DNA from: Selenia dentaria
Lineage: Eukaryota > Arthropoda > Insecta > Lepidoptera > Geometridae
Direction: 5' to 3'
DNA: 64,000 nt
NCBI GenBank assembly: GCA_917880725.1
Contig: OU862892.1
Coordinates: 5,456,793-5,520,792, forward strand
Positions 25,201 through 35,020 of this stretch are shown here, piece by piece. Each line of letters starts with the position of its first letter. The stretch's first letter is position 1. The position numbers were made by a program, and so were the translations under genes. Below the pieces are notes generated by a model that saw only the letters and a list, made by a program, of their open reading frames with translations, was not told the DNA's origin and did no database searches.

Positions 25201-25977
25201 TTTAGAATGACTAATACTTTCTTGTTTTCATATTATTGGCAGTATGTTACACTGACCGGTGGGGAAAAGCTACTAGTAGGTATTTATGCTTTGGCTTTTT
25301 CAGCTGTAAAAATCAAACTTGTAATTAAAAGATATGACTGTATAATATGTCGTATTTTGTCGCATATTTTGTGACTTCACAAGGGAATCTTTACCTCTAG
25401 GATACTTCGCGTTGACTTAGAATCATGATATTTGGCGCAATGTCAATGTAAGCTATAAAAAACAATGTCTTGCAATACACACAAAGGAAAAAATCCTAAA
25501 TATGTAGTTTATTATAACAAAAAAGTGAATTTTCTATTACAAACTAATTATATACTTATATTCCGTATCAAAGGAACGAACGGCAAAATCAAGTTTGTGC
25601 TTTAACCTAGTTTGTCTTTACTTAGAGCATTAATGTGCGATACTTTAATAATGTACGGAATCTTCGTTGCTTAGTCATACACTCAATGAGCCGGTTTATT
25701 TTTTCATAGTAGGTATCAAGTGAGGAGATGATTAGACAACTGATGGTCAGCACTATGCTAGCTAGCTATGCTAGCCACTAGTATAACAGTGGCAGTCAGA
25801 GCTTAGAACTGAAACTTTACTTAGTATTGCTCTGCGCTCGACAAAAGGTTGTTGACTCCTATTCACTTGGTTATTTCAGTTGCTACAGTACCCATCAAAC
25901 TCTATACTGGCACACTAATGCTTTGCGAAGGGAAATATGTTAGTGTGGTGGTAATAACAAAAACGAGCTCTATCTGT
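22260..25977. other. Long unassigned AT-rich region
   Basis: About 3.7 kb with no recognised gene. Candidate frames at 22508-22690, 23489-23710 and 24185-24394 (all minus) carry no motif. Scattered Helitron-like words occur near 24610-24660 (ATCCAAATCCGTTTATTTG), too degraded to delimit. Confidence 0.45.
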
Positions 25978-26125
25978 GGTTTTACAGTGACGCTTTCACC
26001 AGCGCGGTTGGTAACCGTCGCGGGACACGAGCTTTGCGTCTCTAGGATCGTTACATACCAACACGCGCCCATGGCCCATGCTGACGGCAGTAATTCGGGC
26101 GCACGGTAAGCGTCACTGTAAAACC
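25978..26125. mobile_element. MITE with GGTTTTACAGTGACGCTT ends
   Basis: A 148-bp element with an 18-bp perfect terminal inverted repeat: GGTTTTACAGTGACGCTT at 25978-25995 and AAGCGTCACTGTAAAACC at 26108-26125. The interior is GC-richer than its surroundings. The open frame 25849-26109 simply runs through it. Confidence 0.75.
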
Positions 26126-26154
26126 AGCCTAACGCCGACCACCTAATATTATAC

Positions 26155-26350
26155 TATTGGAGAAAAAGTCGACCGGATGAAGCGCGCAATTAGAACGGAC
26201 CAATCAGCGAGCGTTTCTTGCTTCCAAATGTTGCCACGAGGGGCGCTGTGATCTGTGGGAAGCGCGTAAGTCGTCAAGATGGCGGATCGTCACCTTTGCT
26301 CGAGACGTGGTGCTGAACGTTTAGCCTGTGTAGATTTTGTGTAGAATTAC
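26155..26350 (+). promoter_or_regulatory. Possible CpG-rich promoter / first exon
   Basis: A GC-rich island contains GGACCAATCAGCGAGCG (CCAAT box), CACGAGGGGCGCTGTG, a splice-donor-like CGCGTAAGTC (about 26263-26272) and CAAGATGGCGGATCG at 26276-26290, where AAGATGGCGG is the YY1-type motif common near starts of housekeeping genes. A 19-codon frame starts at that ATG (26280). No downstream exon is recognised, so this could equally be leftover repeat sequence next to the MITE at 25978. Confidence 0.25.
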
Positions 26351-26764
26351 TGTTAATGTAATTGTGTTAATCATATTATGTTAAAATAGTTAAAATTGTA
26401 CTTTCCTTTAGTTATAGAGTTTTTGTAAATTCAAATAGTAATCAAAGTAGCTGAAAATACTTGATCATTTTCACAATGTGTCAAAAACAACTCTGATTCA
26501 ATTCCCTTTCCTGTCACTAATCCCACCGTGTTTTCCATAATACTATTTTGAACCAATAGTCCCATGAAACAAGTGGATCCAAATTTATGGTTCTAGGTTT
26601 GGGTCCCATCACAGTACAAGACGATGGGGCTAGTAAGGTTTAGAATACCAGCTAACACCAGGTTGGCCTCGTCTTTATGCTGTCTCCTAAAACATTAAAA
26701 AATCAAAGTAAACGTAATTCATAATTAGTTAATTAAACGGGAAAATGGATCTTATCTCACTATC

Positions 26765-27733
26765 TCACTAATATTATACATGTGAAAGTTTGAATGGATG
26801 GATGGATGTATGTATGGTTGTGTTTGTTACTCTTTCACGCTCAAGCGGCTAGGCCAATTTTGATATGGAGGTAGATGAGGCGCTGGATTAACACATAGGA
26901 TACTTTTCATCATTATCCATCACCACTCCGGTCAACTGGGCCAATTTTTATGAAATTTGAAATGGAGGTAGACGAGGCGCTGGATTGACACATAGGATCC
27001 TTTTCATCATTATCCATCACCACTCCGGTCAACTGGGCCAATTTTTATGAAATTTGAAATGGAGGTAGACGAGGCGCTGGATTAACACATAGGATCCTTT
27101 TCATCATTATCCATCACCACTCCGGTCAACTGGGCCAATTTTTATGAAATTTGAAATGGAGGTAGACGACGCGCTGGATTAACACATAGGATCCTTTTCA
27201 TCATTATCCATCACCACTCCGGTCAACTGGGCCAATTTTTATGAAATTTGAAATGGAGGTAGACGAGGCGCTGGATTAACACATAGGATCCTTTTCATCA
27301 TTATCCATCACCACTCCGGTCAACTGGGCCAATTTTTATGAAATTTGAAATGGAGGTAGACGAGGCGCTGGATTAACACATAGGATCCTTTTCATCATTA
27401 TCCATCACCACTCCGGTCAACTGGGCCAATTTTTATGAAATTTGAAATGGAGGTAGACGAGGCGCTGGATTAACACATAGGATCCTTTTCATCATTATCC
27501 ATCACCACTCCGGTCAACTGGGCCAATTTTTATGAAATTTGAAATGGAGGTAGACGAGGCGCTGGATTAACACATATGATCCTTTTCATCATTATCCATC
27601 ACCACTCCGGTCAACTGGGCCAATTTTTATGAAATTTGAAATGGAGGTAGACGAGGCGCTGGATTAACACATAGGATCCTTTTCATCATCACCATCCATC
27701 ACAATGCGGGTGAAACCACGAGGCGCAACTAGT
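26765..27733 (+). mobile_element. Non-autonomous Helitron with internal tandem array
   Basis: The 5' end TCACTAATATTATACATGTG and AAAGTTTGAATGGATGG, followed by GTTACTCTTTCACGCTCAAG, is the lepidopteran Helitron start. The 3' end has CATCCATCACAATGCGGGTG, then AAACCACGAGGCGCAACTAGT, a decayed GC hairpin followed by the terminal CTAGT. No Rep/helicase is encoded. The interior has expanded into 97-bp repeats. Confidence 0.75.
26865..27710 (+). repeat. 97-bp tandem repeat array, eight full units plus a partial
   Basis: Unit starts ATGGAGGTAG fall at 26865, 26962, 27059, 27156, 27253, 27350, 27447, 27544 and 27641, spaced exactly 97 bases. Each unit runs ATGGAGGTAGACGAGGCGCT, GGATTAACACATAGGATCC, TTTTCATCATTATCCATCAC, CACTCCGGTCAACTGGGCCA and ATTTTTATGAAATTTGAA. 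Units differ by only a few substitutions (for example GACGACGCG at 27156 and CATATGATCC at 27544). The first unit differs most and matches ordinary Helitron sequence, so the array grew from it. Confidence 0.95.
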
Positions 27734-28478
27734 AGTATAAATTAAAGCATTATTATTAAGTTATCTTATCTCTTATCTTTAAGTTATCAGACTGGGAACC
27801 CTAAGATCGATTCACGCCAACTGTGCGATTGTTGCTAAACATGCTATTCATGTTGTTCAACTCTCATTGTTCTCACGAACATCCCAAGTTGTTCTCAAGT
27901 CAAACAATGCGGGTAAACAACTGCTTCAATGCCGAGATTAAGTTGAGGAACGGGTTCCGTAGCGACAGTAGCAAGCGTATTATGATATTAAGTATGTAGA
28001 ACAATACATGACAAATAATAGTTATATGTCCCTTCGCTATATATTCGCCTAAATGATTATCAATATTTATTTATATGAATCTAAATAAGACGCTTCCACT
28101 TAATAAACACGTAATTAAATGATGTATAAATTTACTACTTGCCAGCGGCTTTGCCCGCTTAACCCCCTTACGGGTCAAAGTATCAAAAAATTTCATGTTA
28201 GGAGCTCCAGTGGTTAAGACTCTGCTGAAGTCAATCAATTATATATAAGTAGATAAATATGTTTTTATTTTAATGCTGTGTTATGTTTATGAGTGAGTGT
28301 GCATGTTTGTTAATTTTTAAGCTGAAAAGATTAAACAGATTTGGATGAGAATGCAAGTAGTTTATACCCAGGAGAGCGATTCCACTATCAAATTGCAATC
28401 GAACCGTAGCTGAACGGTTACTTTAATGCGTTTTCTTACTCTGCTATTGAAAAACAGTCCCGCTGCAGTTACGTTTCT
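27734..28478. other. Unassigned sequence with Helitron-like debris
   Basis: At 28133-28200 ACTACTTGCCAGCGGCTTTG and CCCGCTTAACCCCC resemble a Helitron 3' end on the minus strand. At 28290-28380 GCTGAAAAGATTAAACAGAT, TTGGATGAGAATGCAAGTAG and TTTATACCCAGG resemble Helitron interior on the plus strand. No gene is seen. Confidence 0.4.
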
Positions 28479-28485
28479 GGGCATT

Positions 28486-28625
28486 GCATTAGAATAGGCC
28501 AACACGAATTTAAGGGGGGGGAGGGGGAGGGGGGAGGGAGGGGGGGAGGGGGGATGTCCTCCGACACTACTCTCGTGGCGAGGAAATGCCTAGTTTTTGC
28601 GAAAAACTACTTTGAATTTTCTTTG
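28486..28625. repeat. Left terminal inverted repeat of the Merlin-like element, with G-run
   Basis: The outer block GCATTAGAATAGGCCAACAC is followed by a G-rich tract (28514-28553: runs of 3-8 G separated by single A) absent from the right end, then ATGTCCTCCGACACTACTC and GCGAGGAAATGCCTAGTTTT, which again match the right end in reverse. Confidence 0.65.
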
Positions 28626-28737
28626 AACTTAACCTCAAATTTATAACGTTTATATATTGAATTTAACTATATTTACTTACAAATATGAATGGATTGGACA
28701 TGGAGTACTGACTATTTTGGTGTGTTCTATGTTTGAC

Positions 28738-28965
28738 TCTGGGTGGGCTCCCGCCAGAAGCTCTAGCGGTCGCCCCTGAGTGTCACTTCGCCAAACTCGG
28801 TCTTCGCTTCGCTACGGAGGTCGCCGGCTCGCTTCGCTCGCCACCTCCCCCCCGTCGCTCCGCTCAACCTCGTCTGGCTCGCTCCTCTCAGGACCTCCCT
28901 TGAGCTTCTGGCTCCCGCACTTTTTATATACAATCTAGGGGTGTCAGCCACAAGACTAGGTGGAG
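28738..28965. other. GC-rich segment within the Merlin-like element
   Basis: CTTCGCTTCGCTACGGAGG, GGCTCGCTTCGCTCGCCACC and similar CGCT-rich strings make this stretch far richer in GC than the rest of the element. It lies downstream of the transposase stop. A 62-codon minus frame (28763-28951) runs through it but its residues (R, A, G, S) reflect composition. Confidence 0.5.
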
Positions 28966-29147
28966 TCGGGGTGCTCTGTGTCGGCTCTGTCTCTTATTTT
29001 GAACCTAACCAACTCAAGTTAGAGTGCCCTTGACTCGAATAAGAGTGCTAGCCCTGATGGTCACAGCTATTTTGAATTACATTAGAAATAAATCATATAG
29101 GTGCAAAACTAGGACAAAAATAAAACAAAATTTAGAAAGTATTTAAC

Positions 29148-30388
29148 TTATATTTTGTATACATATTGCACAGCTTTTATCAGTTCGAAAAACTTATCCT
29201 TCTTACTGGCCTCCACAGATCTCCTCCATAAATACTCAACAATTGAGTCTGCAAAATTGCCCGGGTGGTTGTAATTATTCTTGTAGAAGAATCTTTTAAC
29301 CACCCGCCATTGAGACTCAATTCGTTGAGTATGTGTCCCATCCTCGGCTATAAATGGACTGTCAGGGTCACTGTGGTTGACTTTTTTATGAATATATCCA
29401 TGTTGGCTTAGGCAATCATAAGCCCTCCAGCAGTCAGTATGGATGGTTGTGCCCGGCTCTACATGTTTTTGAATTAGGGGAATTAGCACCTCTGCAGACC
29501 TAATGTTGTCCGGGCACACCTCCAACCGCAAGTCCTCTGAACCATCTTCTATGAGGCCAAGGACCCAATGTCCCTCAATGTGTCTCCCTGAAAAAAATTA
29601 AAAAACAGTTATTAAATTGAAAATACAAGTATAAAATAATGAAATTGATTAATGCCTTATATAAATACCTTTATTAAATTTCCTCTTCCCAAATTTGCTT
29701 TCGTCTACTTGCACAATTTTTCCAGGGCCTCCTATTTTGCCCCGGACTTCTTGTTTCTCCAGTTGGTAAATTACCACAACTTCCCGGCAGTAGTTATACC
29801 AATCGCTTATGGTTGGCCGGGACAAACAATGTTCTTCTCTAAATATATCTTCGTGTATTACCATGTCATGCGAGTAGTTGTATGCAAAACAGTACATTAA
29901 ATAATAAATGTGTCCCAATTTTAGTTTTACGTTCTCAAACCATGTTCCTTGGGCTCTAGATACTCTAGTTTTATTATGACAGGAACCCTTGCTGCACACA
30001 AATGTGCCCATAGTTTTGTCGTTCTTGAAAACAAGTTTCATGGGATTTTTGTGTATTCTACACTTCTTAGTTTTCAAGATTAAGCCTTGCTCTTCGGCAA
30101 AAACCAGTCCTTGTTCATGTGTACTTAACATACGCGCCAGCTTTACAATATTCCACGTTTGTAAAACTTCACCCACGTATTTCCGCCTTTTAAATGCGGG
30201 TTCTTCTTCAAAATCATCTAAAATGAAAAACAAGCATTTGATTAACATATTTTGTGGTTTATCAAGCGAAATAATTTAGATTACAATAAATGAATAGTTA
30301 ACTCACCTCTACTGGTAGAAGCTACTGGTACTGCATCTTCACGGCTTGTGGAAGCCGTTGGTTCATCTGCTGATGGAATATTAGCCAT
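29148..30388 (-). CDS. Merlin/ISXO2-like (IS1595-type) transposase, three exons
   Basis: Cuts and rejoins transposon ends in the nucleus. The frame is open across three exons joined by canonical GT-AG introns: exon 1 30388-30307 (ATG at 30388; donor GAG|GTGAGT), exon 2 30217-29669 (acceptor TTTTAG|ATG; donor AAAG|GTATTT), exon 3 29587-29148 (acceptor TTTCAG|GGA; stop TAA). Both junctions keep the frame and the spliced product is 356 residues. Around residues 80-115 a Cys/His cluster (KKCRIHKN, FVCSKGSCHNK) looks like a zinc ribbon. The DDE_Tnp_IS1595 region follows: GPGKIVQVDESKFGKRKFNKG with the first Asp, a GHWVLGLIEDGS strand formed across intron 2, TTIHTDCWRAYDCL with the second Asp, and HTQRIESQWRVVKRFFY with the third acidic residue. 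The N-terminus is Ser/Thr/Glu-rich. No stop or frameshift was seen. Domestication is possible, but the terminal repeats argue for a transposon. Confidence 0.85.
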
Positions 30389-30411
30389 GTCGCTAGGCAG
30401 ATCAATCGTGC

Positions 30412-30582
30412 AGAAATCGGAGTCCAGTAAGCAGGCAAAAGTCGTGGTTCAAGCAGAAATCGGAGTCCAGAAAGCAGGCAAGAGTCGTGGTTCAACAGAA
30501 ATCGGAGTCCAGAAAGCAGGCAAAAGTCGTAGTTGAAGAAGAAATCGGAGTCCAGAGAGCAGGCAAAAGTCGTCGAAAAATT
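30412..30582. repeat. Four tandem 42-43 bp repeats in the transposase leader
   Basis: AGAAATCGGAGTCCAG begins at 30412, 30455, 30497 and 30540, each followed by a variant of AAGCAGGCAAAAGTCGT. They sit just upstream of the transposase ATG (30388) on the minus strand, in the presumed 5' UTR or promoter. Subterminal repeats of this kind often bind transposase, but that is inference. Confidence 0.85.
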
Positions 30583-30934
30583 AACACAAAATACCACGCC
30601 AAAACAATGAAAAACACGGAGAGCGAACAGAGCACATTCACGTAACTCGAAGAGGAACGGAATGCGCGGCGCGGGCGGCGTAGTCGATCGTCTATGGAAA
30701 ATAAAATGGCGGTCATACGTTCCATTCTTTAAAAAAAGTATTTGCAACAGAAGCTAATTTAATAAAATCGATGTCAAGTATTATAAACTATGTAATTAAG
30801 TATTGTAAATTAAATTAGCAATAAAATAATAGTTCAAATAATTAAAATATTTATTTTAATACCATTTTCATTGCACCAAGTCGTTTCGTTACACGCATTT
30901 ATAGAGAATCGTCGAATCAAAAATCTGAAATTGA

Positions 30935-31060
30935 AATTAGTTTTTCTAGAAAACTAGACATTTCCTCGCTCTAAAATTGATACCAAAGCGTAGAGAAAAT
31001 TATTATCTATAAGATCCAACTCTTAAAATCACCAAATTCGTGTTGGGCTATTCTAATGCC
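30935..31060. repeat. Right terminal inverted repeat of the Merlin-like element
   Basis: Reading in from 31060 on the minus strand: GGCATTAGAATAGCCCAACA, CGAATTTGGTGATTTTAAG, then GAGCGAGGAAATGTCTAGTT and AAACTAATTTCAATTTC. These match the left end in order, with substitutions and indels. Confidence 0.65.
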
Positions 31061-31069
31061 AACCCTATC

Positions 31070-31172
31070 CATTCAGTAGTTTTTGCGTGAAAGAGTAACA
31101 AATATCTATTTATCGATCCATCCATCCATCCATACATCTAAACTTTCACATTTATAATATTAGTAGGATATA
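31070..31172 (-). mobile_element. Helitron 5' end fragment
   Basis: On the minus strand: TATCCTACTAATATTATAAA, TGTGAAAGTTTAGATG, repeated GGATG, then TTGTTACTCTTTCACGCAAA and AACTACTGAATGG. This is the standard 5' part of the lepidopteran Helitron family and directly abuts the right end of the Merlin-like element. Confidence 0.7.
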
Positions 31173-31344
31173 GGTGTGTTTAAAATGATGTTAAGTCCAA
31201 CTTGTCTCTATAAATATAGAATGGCTTTTTGGGTAGTTATTGAAATACAACACCATTAGAACGAGTGGAACTGCAGTTGCAGCGGGATAGATGTTGAACG
31301 TTGTGAAATAATAGAATTGACCTCCGAGACATAGTTATAGGATT

Positions 31345-31525
31345 CTAAAAAAACGATATTAAAAATATTTTGTGACACTTCCGCTGAAAAGAAAACAATG
31401 ATTTTTGGCCTATTTGGGGGCGTGCACCACCCTCCCTCCTGCATAAAATGCTAATAGGAAGAATACAAAATAAAAAAACACAAGAAACCCCCAAATAAAC
31501 CAAAACCGATTCGACACGTGTTTCG
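31345..31525 (-). repeat. Penelope-like repeat, partial copy
   Basis: On the minus strand it starts at GCGAAACACGTGTCGAATCG, i.e. within the 3' half of a hammerhead core, and continues GGTTTTGGTTTATTTGGGGG, TATTCTTCCTATTAGCATTT, GGAGGGAGGGTGGTGCACGC and CAGCGGAAGTGTCAC. The same order occurs at 51431-51604, where the complete core is present. Confidence 0.65.
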
Positions 31526-32971
31526 CAAATACTATATATACTGCAAATACTTATAGGATTCTATCTGGATTCAACAGGTAGTTCCTAATGTTTGTATTAT
31601 CCTAGTATGAAAAGGTAGGCTAGTACTAATACATAAAAAGTAATCGTCTTAAAAAAAGCGTACACAAATTTATAATATTTGATAGAATTCCATAAACCAT
31701 TTCGATCCCGGTTGCGGTATAACAGCAAATGAAAAGTACAATCATCAAAACAAAGCAAATTAAGAACGAGTAATATTAACTCGTATGATAAACGTTTAGA
31801 CTTCAATTTTCAGTGTGTATAAATTGGTCGATATTATTTATCTCGTTTAACTATAGCAGGTTTAAAATATGTTTTCTGTCTCAACGTACGTAACACTTTC
31901 AATTAATTTCATATAACTCTTTATATTTCACCTATTCCTAAATCAACTCGCCACCAATCAGGTGGAGTGAAACATATATTTTATGTATTGTGCGTACTTT
32001 GGCAGGGGACTGAAGCGGACCGAAGCCTTTCATCGAGACCAGTTCTGTGCCATTGAGTCCGAATCACACCATTATGCCGCCGACGTCTTTATGTTGAACT
32101 AATTGAATGGCGTAGTCTGCGTGGAAATCGCTTTATATTATTCAGGTTAAATGAAGGATTAATAAATTGTTTATTTGAAATATCAATAGACGATGAAGTT
32201 GGGTTTGAAAAGGTTTTGCTTAAATTGAAAGCATGGCAGTTTCTGCTTATTAAATACAAAAGTTTAATCTAATTAGAACTATTAAGCTTGTTTATTGCTA
32301 AGCTTGATTTTTAAACCCGTCTGAAACTATGGTTTTTGGCGCCAAAATCTCTTAGCTATTGAGCAAACGCCATACTGTGACGTTTCTGCTATTGAGCTGC
32401 ATTTAATGCTAAATTGGGTAGTAGGTATGTTTAGTAGTTCTCAATTTCAGTTGTATAGCAATAGCCTCGCTGTGGTATGGCTGCGCTAAGGCTTGGGAAT
32501 ATTACTACTCACATAATTAAGATTAAAAACATCTCTTAATCATACATCAGTACAATAGTTTTCTAGCTAAAACATGTATAAACGAATACACGAATAAATT
32601 AATTATTAATTATTTTTCTCTCTAAATACCATCATAATATCACGGAAACTCATTGTATATATCAGACTACCGATGTATGTCACTGTAGCAACGCAATCGC
32701 AACACAACAGTTTACAGGACACCAATTAAGTCAAAAACTGTCGATAGCAAGTCAGAGTCAAGTCACAGTAACATAAGACCGTCATTAAGTCACTGTCCAG
32801 TCCAGTCACTACTCTAACAATACTAAATCTTTCCAAGAGGAGGACGATGATGGAGAACACATAAAATGTCATGATCCTGTTCACTTTGAACACACTCGTG
32901 TACCATTCCAAACAGTTGACTGTTCTTAATCCACCACATTACATGTTAAATATCGAAGAAACATATATCTA
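31526..32971. other. Unassigned AT-rich sequence
   Basis: No gene, RNA or delimited repeat was recognised. The 61-69 codon frames (31597-31806, 32726-32911, minus) have no motif. Confidence 0.45.
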
Positions 32972-34016
32972 TGAGTATTATGTATGGATGTGTGGATCTT
33001 TGTTACTCTTTCACGCTCAAACGGCGGGGGCAATTTAGATTAAATTTGGTATGGAGGTAGATGAGGCCCTGGATGAACACATAGGATACTTTTCGTCATC
33101 ATCATCATCATCCATCACCACGCGGGTGAAAAAGCGTAATATGCACAGTATATACTAAATAGTAAGATCTCCGCCTACGTCAAGATCGTAATGATGATAG
33201 TTCTGTCAAAGTTTGTGTCAGTTTCTGATAGCTTAGCCAAAAGCCAAGTCAATTTGACAGTTTGATACACTAGACGTGCTCGGCGACCGTCAAGGATAAG
33301 GAAATGTACTTACAGTTTTATTTATGACGATACATTTTATGTTTGTATGTGCGTAAGTCCTGTATTTTATTATTAATGTTTACTAATTTGTATACTAAGT
33401 ATTTAAATTTACTCATATGTTTGACAGTAGTTTTGAAGCACAAATACAAATCCCAACAGTTCACTTTAATTTAGAACTCGATAGATACAATGACTACGCT
33501 AATATACACTTCAAATCAATTGTACAAGAAAACTGGCCTGATTGGCATCACTTGTATACGGATGCGTCTAAACACACGTCAGATGGTTTGGTAGGTGTAG
33601 GTGTTTATCATGTTCAATACAATATTGTACAAAAAATAAAATGTCCATCCGAAACATCAGTATTTTCAGGAGAATGTCTTGGACTTGTTAAGGCTATTGA
33701 TTACATTTTGCTATTTAAACTTAAAAGAAGTTTAATAATAAGTGACTCCATGAGCAGCATACAAGCATTACTGAGGTATCCTTTTAAGTCAAAACTACAA
33801 TTCCCACTTATATCTGAAGCTAGAAGTAAACTACAATTATGTACTTTGAACGGTCTTTCCGTTACTTTTGTTTGGGCATATTTTTTTATAATAGCAATTG
33901 CGTTTGACCATGTACATATTTTATGACATTTTGGTATAAAGATATGGCCTTGGAGAAGAAAATAAGCTACTTGAAATATTAATTGTGCGCAGACGTAGTT
34001 GCAGGTACCAGCTAGT
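32972..34016 (+). mobile_element. Non-autonomous Helitron carrying a captured LINE fragment
   Basis: The 5' part has TGTTACTCTTTCACGCTCAA, TTGGTATGGAGGTAGATGAG, CATCATCATCCATCACCACG and CGGGTGAAAAAGCG; the 3' end is GCAGACGTAGTTGCAGG, then TACCAGCTAGT. The middle matches 52150-52479 and, in reverse, 60775-61140: GTGCTCGGCGACCGTCAAGG, AAGTATTTAAATTTACTCAT, then ATAATAGCAATTGCG. Only this copy has about 470 bases between the last two strings. The extreme 5' end (TCCTACTAATATT) is missing or degraded. Confidence 0.75.
33418..33926 (+). pseudogene. RNase H domain fragment of a LINE, captured by a Helitron
   Basis: A 169-codon open frame (33417-33926). It contains an RNase H fold as found in I-clade and related LINEs: WHHLYTDASKHTSDGLVGVG with the first catalytic Asp, SVFSGECLGLVKAIDYI with the Glu, and SLIISDSMSSIQALL with the second Asp. 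The fourth catalytic position (the GHxGIxGNExAD region) is absent because LINE sequence stops at VTFVW near 33876. The last residues (IIAIAFDHVHIL) are translated from Helitron 3' sequence, so the frame is chimeric. No RT, tail or target duplication accompanies it. Confidence 0.8.
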
Positions 34017-34329
34017 GATGTATGTATTAACAGATTACCATATAAAATTATTTTGTCTGCCTTATACACTAACAGTTCCTTATAGTATACACGGGTCTAT
34101 TCAACGAAATCGAGCTATTTTCAACGGTTACCCAGCAACCCTGTCGCGTGCAATGACGATGTTGACATTGATATATAGTCAAAGCCTTCCGAGTAAGAGT
34201 ATATTAGGAATGGCATTTACTGTTCCATAGTATACAGACATAATATCTCTATTATGAAAGCGAACGTGCTTTTGTTCATTAAGAGAAGATATCAGATACC
34301 ACAGATTAATATTTAGTTAGTGCGTCTAA

Positions 34330-34445
34330 TGCCCGTTTTCAACATAATTTTAGGTAACACCTAAGCCTATTTAGGTGACATTTTTGTACTACTAAGTGTT
34401 ACCTAACTGCCTTAGGTGTTACCTAAAATGTTGTGAAAACGGGCA
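34330..34445. mobile_element. Tourist/Harbinger-like MITE, TAA duplication
   Basis: A 116-bp foldback from TGCCCGTTTTCAACATAATT to AATGTTGTGAAAACGGGCA. Inner arms are TTAGGTAACACCTAAG and CTTAGGTGTTACCTAA. TAA lies on both sides (34327-34329 and 34446-34448), the 3-bp TWA duplication typical of Harbinger-type insertion. Confidence 0.75.
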
Positions 34446-34661
34446 TAAGACTCATTATCTACTCTATATAAATAATTTCCTTAGATTTCTCTATGGATCT
34501 TAAATGAGGTACTTTTTTCTACCGACTTCCAATACTCAATACTCAATATTGGAACGAAGTTTTGGAACGAAGTTCCTTATCGCGCGTTGTGAAAGGGGGC
34601 TAGACGGAAAAAAATCTTACGAAAAGTTGTCACGACACTTTTTGCTATAGTATGCTATGTT

Positions 34662-34755
34662 TATCTGTCTGTCTCTCTCTCTCTCTTATAGAAAGCAAGT
34701 GCGGCGTCGCATGTTTCTCTGTCTGTCTGTCTCTCTCTCTCTTATAGAAAGCAAA
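34662..34755. repeat. Duplicated TCTG/TC microsatellite
   Basis: Two tandem units of TGTCTGTCTCTCTCTC followed by TTATAGAAAGCAA, the second with an extra CTGT. It is simple repeat plus local duplication. Confidence 0.8.
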
Positions 34756-35020
34756 AGTAAACATATATAAATAAATTTATACTAGATGGCGACTCAGGTA
34801 AAGTTAGCTCGCGGAGGCCTTTCATTCACTGGATGTAATATGTAATTTTGAGAAATATTTTTGAACACTTCCCATACGCAGAAAGGAGTTTTATTGAAGT
34901 AACCCTATACCCGCGATTATCGGAACCTATTATTAGAATATTAACCATGGTTTTGTATTTTTAGCATTATTTTTTCTGATGAGGAACTTCGTTCCATCCG
35001 GGTGTCCCTTGACACCTCTC

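Larger units (their letters stand above)
28479..31065 (-). mobile_element. Merlin/IS1595-like DNA transposon
   Basis: A DNA transposon of about 2.6 kb. Inverted ends: GCATTAGAATAGGCCAACAC at 28486 matches the reverse complement of GTGTTGGGCTATTCTAATGC ending at 31060, and a second inverted block (GCGAGGAAATGCCTAGTTTT at about 28578 against its counterpart at about 30945-30970) lies further in. The only gene is a DDE transposase of the IS1595/ISXO2 type on the minus strand. An 8-9 bp target duplication, expected for Merlin, could not be found, so the exact ends are uncertain. The right flank (31070-31172, minus) is a Helitron 5' end. Confidence 0.75.

Noticed and set aside
26865..27710. Regular repeats resembling a CRISPR array
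   Set aside because: The 97-bp units are contiguous with no unique spacers, lie inside a Helitron, and the context is an insect genome.
28763..28951. 62-codon frame in the GC-rich part of the Merlin-like element
   Set aside because: Its composition follows CGCT-rich simple sequence. It lies downstream of the transposase stop and shows no motif.
29652..30279. Plus-strand frames opposite the transposase
   Set aside because: Antisense shadows of exon 2 with no motif of their own.
30322..30747. 141-codon minus frame overlapping the transposase first exon
   Set aside because: It runs through four 43-bp tandem repeats in a different frame from the spliced transposase; repeated LLSGLRFLL reflects the DNA repeats.
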